A DNA stretch of 8,046 nt from Azovibrio restrictus (GTDB taxonomy: Bacteria > Pseudomonadota > Gammaproteobacteria > Burkholderiales > Rhodocyclaceae). Positions 1 to 6,559 of this stretch are shown piece by piece (position 1 is the stretch's first letter; each line of letters begins with the position of its first letter). The notes beneath the pieces were generated by a model, which did no database searches, had not been told where the DNA came from, and was given only the letters and a program-made list of their open reading frames with translations. The position numbers and the translations under genes are program-made. The stretch lies in NCBI GenBank assembly GCA_003252145.1, contig QKDJ01000111.1, positions 1 through 8,046 of the forward strand, given 5' to 3'.

Positions 1-512
1 GGGAACAGGCCCTGAACTTGCCCCGGGTACCCATTGTGGCCATGACGGCCAATGCCATGGAAGGGGATCGGGCGGCCTGCCTAGCGGCGGGTATGGACGA
101 TCACATTGCCAAGCCCATCCATGTTCAGGCCCTGTTCGAACGCCTGCAGGCCCTGCAAGGAATGCCGGAGGTTCATGGGGGGGCTCATGTCCATGACTAT
201 GGCCGGGCTCTGGCCGAGGCGGATCAGGAAATCGTGGGTATCGTGGCCGGGTTATTCCTGGAAGCGGTGGATGATGAACTGGCCCGTATGCGGCATGCCC
301 TGGCCGATGCAGACTGGGCGACCCTACAGCGTATGGCTCATACCCTGAAGGGCAATCTGGGCCACTTCAACGCCTTGCCTGCCCAAAGGCTGGCGGGAGA
401 GGTCGAACACCAGCTGGCCCGGGGCGATACAAAGGGTCTGGCAGGCAAGCTGGACGTGCTGGAACAGGAAATCAACTATCTACGGCCTCATCTGCAAGTT
501 TATGCAGAGTAG
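1..512 (+). CDS. Hybrid sensor histidine kinase, C-terminal part (receiver end + HPt domain), 5'-truncated
   Basis: The reading frame is open from base 3 with no start, so this is the 3' end of a longer gene cut by the window edge. The first ~45 codons are the end of a response-regulator receiver domain: the conserved T-A pair (AMTANAM, Thr codon 45-47), the CLAAGMDD stretch, and the invariant Lys of the K-P motif (111-113). The phospho-accepting Asp lies before the window. After a short linker comes a four-helix HPt domain whose phosphorylatable His is at 339-341 in [11 protein letters not shown]. In hybrid kinases of the BarA/EvgS/TorS type, phosphate passes from kinase His to receiver Asp to HPt His and then to a separate regulator. 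HPt as the last domain, ending at the TAG, fits that layout. The kinase core, input domain and partner regulator are not visible, so the stimulus cannot be named. The next gene is 57 bases downstream and appears to have its own promoter. Confidence 0.9.
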   Translation, partial: EQALNLPRVPIVAMTANAMEGDRAACLAAGMDDHIAKPIHVQALFERLQALQGMPEVHGGAHVHDYGRALAEADQEIVGIVAGLFLEAVDDELARMRHALADADWATLQRMAHTLKGNLGHFNALPAQRLAGEVEHQLARGDTKGLAGKLDVLEQEINYLRPHLQVYAE

Positions 513-532
513 CTCGTCCTGAGTGCGTCACC

Positions 533-561
533 CCTGGAGTACGTCGCTTATGGCGTAAAAT
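533..561 (+). promoter_or_regulatory. Candidate sigma70 promoter for the pteridine reductase gene
   Basis: A TAAAAT hexamer (556-561) is a good -10 element. The -35 region 17 bases upstream (around 533-538, CCTGGA) matches the consensus poorly. A start site about 7 bases after the -10 would fall at roughly 567-569, right at the ATG at 570, so the transcript would be leaderless or nearly so. This is a motif call only. Confidence 0.35.
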
Positions 562-569
562 CCAAGCCC

Positions 570-1331
570 ATGGAAACCAACGGCTCCCTCGCTCTGGAAG
601 GCAAGGTCATTCTCGTGACCGGTGCGTCGCGCCGGATCGGGGCAACGATCGCCCGTTTCCTGCACAGGGAAGGCGCTAGTCTGGCCCTGCATTACCGGAA
701 CGACTGCCAAAGTACCGAGACCCTGATGGGGGAGTTGGAGGCGGCTCGCCCCGGCTCGGCCCGCTGCTATCCTGCGGACCTGCGGGATGTGTCCGCCCTG
801 AACGAATTGGTGGCCCAGGTGGTAGCCGATTTCGGGGGGATCGACGCCCTGGTGAACAACGCCTCCAGTTTCTTTCCCACGCCTCTGGGCAGCATCGACG
901 AGGCGGCCTGGGACGATCTGGTGGGCAGTAATTTCAAGGCGCCATTGTTCCTTTCCCAGGCGGTGGCGCCACACCTGCGCAGCCGCCGGGGCGCCATCGT
1001 GAACATTACCGATGTGCATGCGGAACGGCCCCTGGCTGGCTATGCCCTGTACTCGGCCGCCAAGGGTGCCCTGTTGACCCTGACCCGGGCTCTGGCCCAG
1101 GAGTTGGGCCCGGAGGTGCGGGTCAATGCGGTGGCTCCCGGGGCCATACTCTGGCCCGACGACGGCCAGTTTCCTTCCCCGGAACGGGCAGCCATCGTGG
1201 CCCACACCCTGCTCAAGCGGGAAGGCAGCCCCGAGGACATTGCCCGGGCTGTACGTTTTCTGCTGGCCGACGCACCCTATGTGACCGGCCAGGTCATCAA
1301 TGTGGATGGGGGCCGTTCGGCCCATCTGTAA
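570..1331 (+). CDS. Pteridine reductase-like short-chain dehydrogenase (PTR1/FolM type)
   Basis: A 253-residue SDR-fold protein of usual length, expected to be a cytosolic NADPH-dependent reductase. The N-terminal cofactor site is TGASRRIG (residues 17-24); the Arg pair resembles the TGxxxRxG variant of pteridine reductases. NNAS is at 96-99. The catalytic set is Asp148 (ITD), Tyr161 and Lys165 (YSAAK). The SDR catalytic Ser is replaced by Asp, and the D-x12-Y-x3-K spacing is that of Leishmania PTR1 (Asp181/Tyr194/Lys198); E. coli FolM also carries an ITD motif. NVDGG near the C-terminus is typical of the fold. By family, it would reduce dihydropterin or dihydrofolate to the tetrahydro form. 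Substrate is inferred from these residues and was not tested. The ATG at 570 is the only sensible start: the frame is open back to the previous gene's stop but has no other ATG/GTG/TTG. No Shine-Dalgarno sequence precedes it. ttcA follows after 21 bases, suggesting co-transcription. Confidence 0.85.
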   Translation: METNGSLALEGKVILVTGASRRIGATIARFLHREGASLALHYRNDCQSTETLMGELEAARPGSARCYPADLRDVSALNELVAQVVADFGGIDALVNNASSFFPTPLGSIDEAAWDDLVGSNFKAPLFLSQAVAPHLRSRRGAIVNITDVHAERPLAGYALYSAAKGALLTLTRALAQELGPEVRVNAVAPGAILWPDDGQFPSPERAAIVAHTLLKREGSPEDIARAVRFLLADAPYVTGQVINVDGGRSAHL

Positions 1332-1352
1332 CTCAGCAACAAAGGATTTTCT

Positions 1353-2213
1353 GTGGAACGTTCCCAGACCCTGCAACGCCTGGAAAAGTGGCTGTTGCGT
1401 GAAACCGGTAAGGCCATTGCCGACTACAACATGATCGAGGAGGGGGACACCATCCTGGTGTGTGTCTCCGGTGGCAAGGACTCCCATACCCTGTTGCACC
1501 TGTTGCGTCTGCTCCAGGCACGGGCCCCGGTCAATTTCCGCCTCATCGCCATGAATCTGGACCAGAAGCAGCCAGGTTTTCCTGCCGATATCCTGCCCGG
1601 CCATTTTGAAAAGATCGGGGTGGAATACCGCATCGTTGAGGCGGACACCTATTCGGTGGTGAAGGAGAAGGTTCCTGAAGGCAAGACCACCTGTTCCCTC
1701 TGTTCCCGCCTGCGCCGGGGCATCATCTATCGTACGGCCAAGGAACTGGGGGCCAACAAGATTGCCCTGGGGCACCATCGGGACGACATGGTGCATACCT
1801 TGTTTCTGAACATGCTGTTCGGGGGAAAGTTGAAAGCCATGCCACCCAAGCTGGTCACTGATGACAAGGCCCATGTGGTGATCCGTCCTCTGGCTTACTG
1901 TGCCGAGAGCGATATTGCGCGCTATTCCAGAGGCATGGAATTTCCCATCATCCCGTGTAATCTCTGTGGTTCCCAGGAAAATCTGCAACGCCAGAAGATT
2001 CGCGAAATGATGCAGGACTGGGATCGGCGCTACCCAGGGCGGACCGAGGCGGTAATGACTGCCCTGCAGAATGTGGTGCCTTCCCACCTGGCAGATAGCC
2101 AGCTTTTCGACTTCAAGGGACTCACATTGGATAGTCCTGTTGAAGAAGGAGATATGGTTTTTGACGAGCCAGAACTGCCGCCAGTCGGCTTCATTCCTCT
2201 CTCGGTGGATTAG
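1353..2213 (+). CDS. ttcA: tRNA 2-thiocytidine(32) synthetase TtcA
   Basis: A 286-residue cytosolic enzyme that thiolates cytidine 32 in the anticodon loop of certain tRNAs, using ATP to activate the base and a [4Fe-4S] cluster for sulfur transfer. The PP-loop SGGKDS lies at residues 39-44. The first cysteine pair is C114-S-L-C117, and a second CxxC (C202-N-L-C205, followed by GSQ) supplies the third cluster ligand, most likely C205 by comparison with the three-Cys site of E. coli Ttc[29 protein letters not shown] (140 onward) is the TtcA family signature region; residues there fit the family end to end. It is slightly shorter than E. coli TtcA (about 311 residues), with both termini trimmed. 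The start is GTG at 1353, chosen because AAAGGA (1341-1346) sits 6 bases upstream. It lies 21 bases after the pteridine reductase gene and probably shares its transcript. A small inverted repeat follows the stop. Confidence 0.96.
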   Translation: MERSQTLQRLEKWLLRETGKAIADYNMIEEGDTILVCVSGGKDSHTLLHLLRLLQARAPVNFRLIAMNLDQKQPGFPADILPGHFEKIGVEYRIVEADTYSVVKEKVPEGKTTCSLCSRLRRGIIYRTAKELGANKIALGHHRDDMVHTLFLNMLFGGKLKAMPPKLVTDDKAHVVIRPLAYCAESDIARYSRGMEFPIIPCNLCGSQENLQRQKIREMMQDWDRRYPGRTEAVMTALQNVVPSHLADSQLFDFKGLTLDSPVEEGDMVFDEPELPPVGFIPLSVD

Positions 2214-2215
2214 GG

Positions 2216-2237
2216 CTCCTAGTACTAAAGTACGGAG
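2216..2237. repeat. Imperfect inverted repeat after ttcA
   Basis: CTCC-ta-GTAC-taaa-GTAC-GGAG: two 4-bp paired blocks separated by a 2-base bulge on the left arm, around a 4-base loop. It starts 3 bases after the ttcA stop and ends about 20 bases before the extended -10 of the next gene. There is no T-tract, so it is not a standard intrinsic terminator. It could be a weak 3' hairpin or an operator-like dyad just upstream of, or overlapping, the -35 region of the FHA gene promoter. Confidence 0.35.
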
Positions 2238-2257
2238 TATGGAACATGGAGGGTTTT

Positions 2258-2266
2258 TGCTATGAT
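2258..2266 (+). promoter_or_regulatory. Extended -10 promoter for the FHA gene
   Basis: TGCTATGAT combines a TG extension (2258-2259) with a near-consensus -10 hexamer TATGAT (2261-2266). The -35 region is poor, which extended -10 promoters tolerate. Transcription would begin near 2272-2273, giving a leader of about 38 bases with the ribosome binding site at 2298. This separates the FHA gene from the ttcA unit. Confidence 0.55.
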
Positions 2267-2297
2267 CCCTCCGGTTCAAGGGAAAACCGTTGTGTCC

Positions 2298-2303
2298 TGA
2301 GGA
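2298..2303 (+). promoter_or_regulatory. Ribosome binding site deciding the FHA gene start
   Basis: TGAGGA lies 7 bases before the GTG at 2311. The upstream in-frame TTG at 2290 has no such site and would place this motif inside the coding region, so GTG 2311 is preferred. Confidence 0.6.
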
Positions 2304-2310
2304 AAAGATA

Positions 2311-3225
2311 GTGATCACCATAGTACGTGGCGAAATCATTGGTGGGCTTCGTCTGGCCAGTCGGCTTGGGGAAATGGAAGCGGCTCACGCCGTTGAGCGC
2401 TGCCTCAAGCGGGTTGAGCGGGTTGTGGATGGATTCAGGGGGCGTCTGTTGCGTTCCGGCAGTGGTCAGATTGGCACCGCCTTTCCTTCCCCGGAAGAAG
2501 CTTGCCTGGCCGCCATCGAAATGCAGAAGCGGGTGGCTGATCTGCCTCCGGCTTCCGGGGTGAAACTGAATATCCGTCTGGGTGTGCATGGGGCCGAAAC
2601 TGAAGAGCAGGCCGGGATCATTGCATCCCAACTGCTGGAACTGGCTCTGCCGGACCATATCCTCTGCAGCCGGGAAGTCCTCATGGGAGTCGCCCACAAC
2701 ATTGGTGTCCGGGTTCGGGACATGGATCATGTGGAACTGAGCGGCGGAGAAGCCTTTCAGGTCATGGAGCTGCTTTGGGCCGACATGGATGGGGATGACA
2801 TGCCCTCCACTCTGACCTCCACTTCCTTGCTGGCTCTGGAGGATCTGGAGCGGGCCGAAGCCATGGCTGTGGGTGAAATGCCTGTTGCCCATGAGCCTCC
2901 TCGCCAGAAACTGTGTGTCCGTTATCGGGGCAAAGCCTACCTGTTGGACGACAAGACCCCATTCATCACCCTGGGGCGGGAGCATCACAACGATCTGGTG
3001 ATCGACGACAGCAAGGCTTCCCGTCAGCATGCCCGTATTGAACGCAAGGATGGCCGTTATTTCCTGGTGGATCTGAGTACCAACGGAACCTTTGTCACCT
3101 TTGCCGGCGAACCAGAGGTTTTCCTGCGCCAGGAAAGCATGCCTTTGCGAGGTGCGGGCAGCATGTGCTTCGGGATTTCCGGACAGGATGCCCAGGCAGA
3201 AAAAGCGGTTTTCGAACCCCTCTGA
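2311..3225 (+). CDS. Degenerate class III cyclase-like domain fused to a C-terminal FHA domain
   Basis: A 304-residue protein without signal peptide or membrane segment, so probably cytosolic. Residues 1 to about 125 follow the pattern of class III adenylate/guanylate cyclases (GLRLASRLGEMEAA, GTAFPSPEEACLAAIEMQ, LNIRLGVHGAE, LLELALPDHILCS), but the catalytic residues are gone. The first metal-binding Asp is Glu8, the second aligns with Gly52, and the Asn/Arg of the VNxAxR motif align with Ile103 and Gln107. Nucleotide cyclization is therefore unlikely. A linker (about 155-200) leads to an FHA domain (about 200-290) with an intact phosphothreonine-binding set: Gly222-Arg223, Ser237-Arg238-x-His240 and Asn258-Gly259 in the STNGTF motif. 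FHA domains bind phosphothreonine peptides, so this is probably an adaptor for a Ser/Thr kinase, but no such kinase is in the window. It is transcribed alone, between its own promoter and a hairpin terminator. The domain calls are from motifs; the role is inferred. Confidence 0.85.
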   Translation: MITIVRGEIIGGLRLASRLGEMEAAHAVERCLKRVERVVDGFRGRLLRSGSGQIGTAFPSPEEACLAAIEMQKRVADLPPASGVKLNIRLGVHGAETEEQAGIIASQLLELALPDHILCSREVLMGVAHNIGVRVRDMDHVELSGGEAFQVMELLWADMDGDDMPSTLTSTSLLALEDLERAEAMAVGEMPVAHEPPRQKLCVRYRGKAYLLDDKTPFITLGREHHNDLVIDDSKASRQHARIERKDGRYFLVDLSTNGTFVTFAGEPEVFLRQESMPLRGAGSMCFGISGQDAQAEKAVFEPL

Positions 3226-3230
3226 ATTAC

Positions 3231-3253
3231 AAGGCGCGCCTGTGGGGCGCCTT
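3231..3253 (+). terminator. GC-rich hairpin, probable terminator of the FHA gene
   Basis: AAGGCGC (3231-3237) pairs perfectly with GCGCCTT (3247-3253) across a 9-base loop, starting 5 bases after the FHA gene stop. Only TT of the stem end plus TTCATCC follows, so the U-tract is weak. Position and the stem's A/T ends favour a terminator. Confidence 0.55.
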
Positions 3254-3280
3254 CATCCCAGCTGGCAATGGCGGCATAAT
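3252..3280 (+). promoter_or_regulatory. Possible promoter of the ferredoxin-hydrolase-ABC operon
   Basis: CATAAT (3275-3280) resembles a -10 element, with TTCATC (3252-3257) 17 bases upstream as a weak -35 that overlaps the preceding hairpin. A start near 3287 would fall inside or after the Shine-Dalgarno GAGGG at 3281-3285. This promoter and the ATG at 3292 therefore fit together badly, and one of the two calls may be wrong. Confidence 0.3.
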
Positions 3281-3291
3281 GAGGGTTTTCA

Positions 3292-3612
3292 ATGCCCGAT
3301 CCCGCCATGAGCCATTTCAAGCAACACCTCTTCATCTGCTGTAATCAGCGTCCCGAAGGCGAGTCCTGCTGCAACAATCAGGGCGGCACCGAAATGTTCC
3401 AGTACGCCAAGGCCCGTTGCAAGGAACTGGGGCTGGACGTGGCTGGCGTGCGGGTGAACAAGGCCGGTTGTCTGGGGCGTTGCGAACAGGGCCCCGTCAT
3501 GGTGATCTACCCGGAAGGCACCTGGTACACCTTTATCGACCAGAGCGATGTGGAAGACATCATCCAGACCCATCTGGTGGAAGGCAAAATCGTGGAGCGT
3601 CTGCAGGTATGA
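3292..3612 (+). CDS. Thioredoxin-fold [2Fe-2S] ferredoxin (COG3411-like)
   Basis: A 106-residue cytosolic protein of the thioredoxin-like [2Fe-2S] ferredoxin family, related to the NuoE/HoxE-type cluster domain. These small proteins carry one electron per cluster; the redox partner is unknown. The sequence LFICCNQRPEGESCC gives the first ligand pair (from C16/C17 and C26/C27), and AGCLGRCEQGP gives the second (C60-x3-C64). C43 is an additional Cys. The family pattern is C-x(9-12)-C followed about 33 residues later by C-x3-C, matched here. The start at 3292 is supported by GAGGG (3281-3285) 6 bases upstream. ATG 3307 gives MSHFKQHLF, closer to where family members usually begin, but it lacks a ribosome binding site. 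The stop overlaps the hydrolase start (ATGA), so the two are translationally coupled. It is the first gene of a three-gene operon with the hydrolase and ABC ATPase. Confidence 0.88.
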   Translation: MPDPAMSHFKQHLFICCNQRPEGESCCNNQGGTEMFQYAKARCKELGLDVAGVRVNKAGCLGRCEQGPVMVIYPEGTWYTFIDQSDVEDIIQTHLVEGKIVERLQV

Positions 3613-4247
3613 GAGTCGTTGAGGAAAAAATCTTCGTGGATGGCCCGGTGGGCAAGATCGAAGTGATCATGGAAAACCCGGGCGCCCCCAAGGGCATTGC
3701 CCTGATTGCCCATCCTCATCCCATTGGTGGCGGAGCCAATACCAACAAGGTGGCCTACACCCTGGCCAAGACTTTTGTGCACCTGGGTTACGCGGCTTTC
3801 CGGCCCAACTTCCGTGGCGTAGGTGGCACGGAGGGTGAGCACGACGAAGGTATTGGTGAGACCGACGATCTGCTGGCTGTACTCCAGGATGCCAAATGCC
3901 GCTGCGGCGATCTGCCCGTGGCACTGGCGGGCTTCTCCTTTGGGGCTTATTGCCAGACCCGGGTGGCCAAGCGCCTGGTGGAAGCCGGTCATCCGGCCCA
4001 GCGTCTGGTGCTGGTGGGCACGGCGGCCGGGTTCGTGGAAGGCACCCGCAACTACGACACGGAATCTGTTCCGGCGGATACCATCCTGATCCACGGTTCT
4101 GCCGATGAAACCGTACCTCTGGATAACGTATTCGCCTGGGCCCAGCCCCAGGACTTGTCGGTGGTGGTGGTGCCCGGCGCCGACCATTTCTTCCATCGGC
4201 GCCTGCATAACATCCGGGACATCATTACCCGGGCCTGGCGGCACTGA
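3609..4247 (+). CDS. Small alpha/beta hydrolase (COG2945-like)
   Basis: A 212-residue alpha/beta hydrolase with no signal peptide, so cytosolic. After strand IALIAHPHP (oxyanion-side HPHP at 35-38) comes [17 protein letters not shown] (65-81), the RG-x-G-x-S/T-EG loop typical of this family. The nucleophile elbow is G108-F-S110-F-G112. The acid is Asp166 in [13 protein letters not shown], and the base is His193 in VPGADHFF. The triad is complete and the length is normal for the group. Members are called hydrolases or esterases by fold, and the natural substrate is not known. The start ATG at 3609 overlaps the ferredoxin stop by 4 bases. The frame also runs open upstream to 3417, but that stretch lies inside the ferredoxin gene and looks nothing like the family. 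The stop shares one base with the ABC ATPase start, so the product is made in step with both neighbours. Confidence 0.88.
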   Translation: MRVVEEKIFVDGPVGKIEVIMENPGAPKGIALIAHPHPIGGGANTNKVAYTLAKTFVHLGYAAFRPNFRGVGGTEGEHDEGIGETDDLLAVLQDAKCRCGDLPVALAGFSFGAYCQTRVAKRLVEAGHPAQRLVLVGTAAGFVEGTRNYDTESVPADTILIHGSADETVPLDNVFAWAQPQDLSVVVVPGADHFFHRRLHNIRDIITRAWRH

Positions 4248-5167
4248 TGGTCGGCCCTCTTCAGGTTCAGGATCTCAAGAAGGCTTATGCCAACACGCCG
4301 GTGGTGGATGGCCTGTCCTTCGCTCTGGAAGCCGGTACCTGCTTTGGTTTGCTGGGACCCAACGGGGCGGGTAAGACCACCACCCTGAAACTCTGCCTGG
4401 GACTTACGGCTCCCGATGCCGGGTCCATCACCCTGGCGGGTCAGCCCATCCCCGCCCAGGCCCAGGCGGCCCGGGCCCGAACTGGAGTGGTGCCCCAGTT
4501 CGATAACCTGGACCCGGATTTCACCGTGACCGAAAACCTGCGGGTATTCGGCCGCTATTTCGGCATGGGCAAGGCCGAGATCGAGGCTCGTATCCCCTGG
4601 CTGCTGGCGTTCTCCGGTCTGGAAAACAAGGCGGAATCCCGTATCGCCACCCTGTCCGGCGGCATGAAGCGGCGCCTGACCCTGGCTCGTGCCCTGGTCA
4701 ACGACCCGGATATTGTGTTCCTCGACGAGCCCACTACGGGCCTGGACCCTCAGGCTCGGCACTTGATCTGGGAGCGGCTCAAGCAACTCAAGACCCAGGG
4801 CAAGACCCTGCTGCTCACCACCCATTTCATGGATGAGGCCGAGCGACTGTGCGATTGGCTGATCGTCATCGACCATGGCCGCAAGATTGCAGAGGGCAGT
4901 CCCCGGGAATTGATCGCCAGCCACATCGAACCCCAGGTGGTGGAAGTCTATGACGAAGAGGCCGGCGCCCTGGAAGCTTTCATGGCGGGGCGTCAGGATG
5001 TGGGTGTGCGGGTGGAGGTCAGTGGCGAAACAGCCTTCTTCTACTGCCAGGATCCCCAGCCTTTGTTGGCCGATCTGGCTCGGGCCGGTGGCCTGCGTTA
5101 CGTGCATCGTGCTTCCAACCTGGAAGATGTGTTCATCAAGCTGACGGGTCGGGAACTGCGGGACTGA
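4247..5167 (+). CDS. nodI: NodI-like ABC transporter ATP-binding protein
   Basis: A 306-residue ABC ATPase of the DrrA/NodI group, which drives an ABC-2 type exporter at the inner membrane. Walker [10 protein letters not shown] is at residues 37-45, the Q-loop Gln at 84 ([10 protein letters not shown]), the signature [12 protein letters not shown] from 136, Walker B IVFLDEP with Asp160/Glu161, the D-loop TGLDP, and the H-loop His193 in [25 protein letters not shown] and the C-terminal extension of about 85 residues ending in [14 protein letters not shown] are typical of NodI-like proteins. All catalytic elements are intact. The symbol reflects family resemblance only; nothing here points to nodulation. 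The start overlaps the hydrolase stop (TGATG). A NodJ-type ABC-2 permease gene normally follows, but none is present: the coding strand switches 11 bases after the stop. The cargo is unknown. Confidence 0.9.
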   Translation: MVGPLQVQDLKKAYANTPVVDGLSFALEAGTCFGLLGPNGAGKTTTLKLCLGLTAPDAGSITLAGQPIPAQAQAARARTGVVPQFDNLDPDFTVTENLRVFGRYFGMGKAEIEARIPWLLAFSGLENKAESRIATLSGGMKRRLTLARALVNDPDIVFLDEPTTGLDPQARHLIWERLKQLKTQGKTLLLTTHFMDEAERLCDWLIVIDHGRKIAEGSPRELIASHIEPQVVEVYDEEAGALEAFMAGRQDVGVRVEVSGETAFFYCQDPQPLLADLARAGGLRYVHRASNLEDVFIKLTGRELRD

Positions 5168-5178
5168 TCGCCAGCTTG

Positions 5179-6558
5179 TCAGGCCTTGGGCAAGCAAATG
5201 ATGAAGCGGTTGCCCTGGGCCAGAGCTTCGGCCTGGATATGGCCCCCATGGGCTTCGATGATGGAACGGGTGATGGCCAGCCCCAGGCCGGCCCCCCCTT
5301 CCCGTTGGCGGGAGCCATCTACCCGATGAAAGCGTTCGAAAATGCGTTCCAGATGTTCCGCCGGAATGGGATTTCCCGGGTTCTCCACCAGGATTTCCAC
5401 GTCTTTTTCCGTAGCGCCCAGGGTGAGTTGGATGTCCTGTCCGGCCGGGGTGTAACGCAGGGCGTTGGAGATCAGGTTGCCCAGGGCTCGGCGCAGCATC
5501 AGGGCGTCGCCATCAACGGCGGCCTGGCCCTGGCAGCGTAATCCGACCTGGCTCTCTTCGGCCAGCAGCCCATAGAATTCGAACAGTTCTTCCACCAGAT
5601 TTTCCAGCCGCACGGTTTCCCGGTGGGGCACCATCAGGCCGTTTTCCGCCTGGGCCAGAAACAGCATGTCGCTGATCATGCGGGACAGGCGTTCATAGGT
5701 TTCCAGATTGCCATAGAGAATTTCCCGGTAGGCCTCCGCATCCCGGGCCTTGCTCAAGGCCACCTGGGTCTGAGTCATCAGGGCCGTGACCGGGGTACGC
5801 AGTTCGTGGGCAATGTCGGAAGAGAAGCCGGAAAGGCGCTCGAAGGAGGCCTCCAGGCGGGTGAGCATGTCGTTGAAAGCTTGAGCCAGGGTTTCCAGTT
5901 CCACGGGCAGGCTTTCGGGGGGAATGCGTTCGTGCAGGTTCTCGCTGGACATGCCCCGGGCCAGCCGGGTCAGTCGATCCAGGGGCTGCAAGCCCCGGCG
6001 GGCCGCTACCCAGGCCAGCAGGGCCGTGACCATGATGGCGGCGGCAATGACCAGCCACAGGGTGTTGCGAAAGGCCTGCATGAAATCCCGGTGATGGCCG
6101 ATATCCACGGCCAGGGCGATCCGGTAATGCCGGCCCTCACTATCCAGCCCTTCGGCCAGAAAACCCCGCTGGGCCTCCCCATGGTGGCCGCCTTTGCCTT
6201 CAGTCAGAGGGGGAAGAGCTAGTTCCACAGGGGTGATAGGGAAGGTTTGCAGCCATTCCGGCAGGCCGGCAGGACTGGTGTAACGGACTTGCCCATCCCC
6301 GTCCATCAAGCCCAGAGCTAGGTGATGGGTGCCGATCAGGGCCTCATCCAGGCGTTGTTGCAGACTGGGGGTGATGCCTCTGGATTCCCCCAGCACATGA
6401 CGCACCAGTTCCAGCTTGCCCAGTAATTCGGTCCGGTCCCCTTCCTCGAAATGGGATTCCACGGCCCGGCCGATGAAGGCGCCCAGGGCCAGCAGGATGA
6501 GGGTGGAGAGCAGGGCAAAGAGCAGGGCCAGCCGCAGGGAAAGGGAAATGCGCCCCAT
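5179..6558 (-). CDS. Heavy-metal sensor histidine kinase (CusS/CopS family)
   Basis: A 459-residue inner-membrane kinase of usual family length. TM1 spans about residues 9-31 and TM2 about 166-187, enclosing a periplasmic sensor of about 135 residues with several His (78/79, 125/126, 144, 155/156); the VDIGHHRDFM stretch before TM2 is a family trait. A HAMP domain (about 188-240) follows. The HisKA motif is SDIAHELRTPVTAL with phospho-accepting His251. The HATPase domain has the N box N361-LIS-N365, a G1 region VENPGNPIP in place of the classical DxGxG (usual for this subfamily), the F box (FERFHRVD) and G2 GGAGLGLAI (421-429). It autophosphorylates on metal binding and passes phosphate to the regulator encoded just upstream. 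Copper or silver is the likely ligand, inferred from the neighbouring copG-like gene. Its ATG comes one base after the regulator's TGA, so the two are co-translated. It converges with the ABC ATPase gene. Confidence 0.93.
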   Translation of the reverse strand: MGRISLSLRLALLFALLSTLILLALGAFIGRAVESHFEEGDRTELLGKLELVRHVLGESRGITPSLQQRLDEALIGTHHLALGLMDGDGQVRYTSPAGLPEWLQTFPITPVELALPPLTEGKGGHHGEAQRGFLAEGLDSEGRHYRIALAVDIGHHRDFMQAFRNTLWLVIAAAIMVTALLAWVAARRGLQPLDRLTRLARGMSSENLHERIPPESLPVELETLAQAFNDMLTRLEASFERLSGFSSDIAHELRTPVTALMTQTQVALSKARDAEAYREILYGNLETYERLSRMISDMLFLAQAENGLMVPHRETVRLENLVEELFEFYGLLAEESQVGLRCQGQAAVDGDALMLRRALGNLISNALRYTPAGQDIQLTLGATEKDVEILVENPGNPIPAEHLERIFERFHRVDGSRQREGGAGLGLAITRSIIEAHGGHIQAEALAQGNRFIICLPKA

Positions 6559-6559
6559 G

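Noticed and set aside
528..2339. 603-codon open frame on the - strand across the pteridine reductase and ttcA genes
   Set aside because: It is antisense to two genes with clear motifs and recognisable families. The translation is low-complexity in Gly/Gln/His with no domain; long shadow frames are common opposite G/C-ending codons.
2260..3030. 256-codon - strand open frame opposite the cyclase-like/FHA gene
   Set aside because: The + strand frame has clear cyclase-like and FHA motifs, a promoter and a ribosome binding site; the opposite frame has none.
3417..3608. N-terminal extension of the hydrolase frame inside the ferredoxin gene
   Set aside because: It overlaps the ferredoxin out of frame, is Gly/Arg-rich and unlike the family; ATG 3609 with the ATGA overlap is the natural start.
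5174..5195. GCTTG...CAAGC inverted repeat between the convergent genes as a bidirectional terminator
   Set aside because: The arms are only 5 bp with a 12-base loop, it lies mostly within the kinase's last codons, and there is no T-tract on either strand.
4052..5197. 381-codon open frame on the - strand across the ABC ATPase gene
   Set aside because: It lies opposite a complete ABC ATPase with all motifs; the antisense translation shows no family features.
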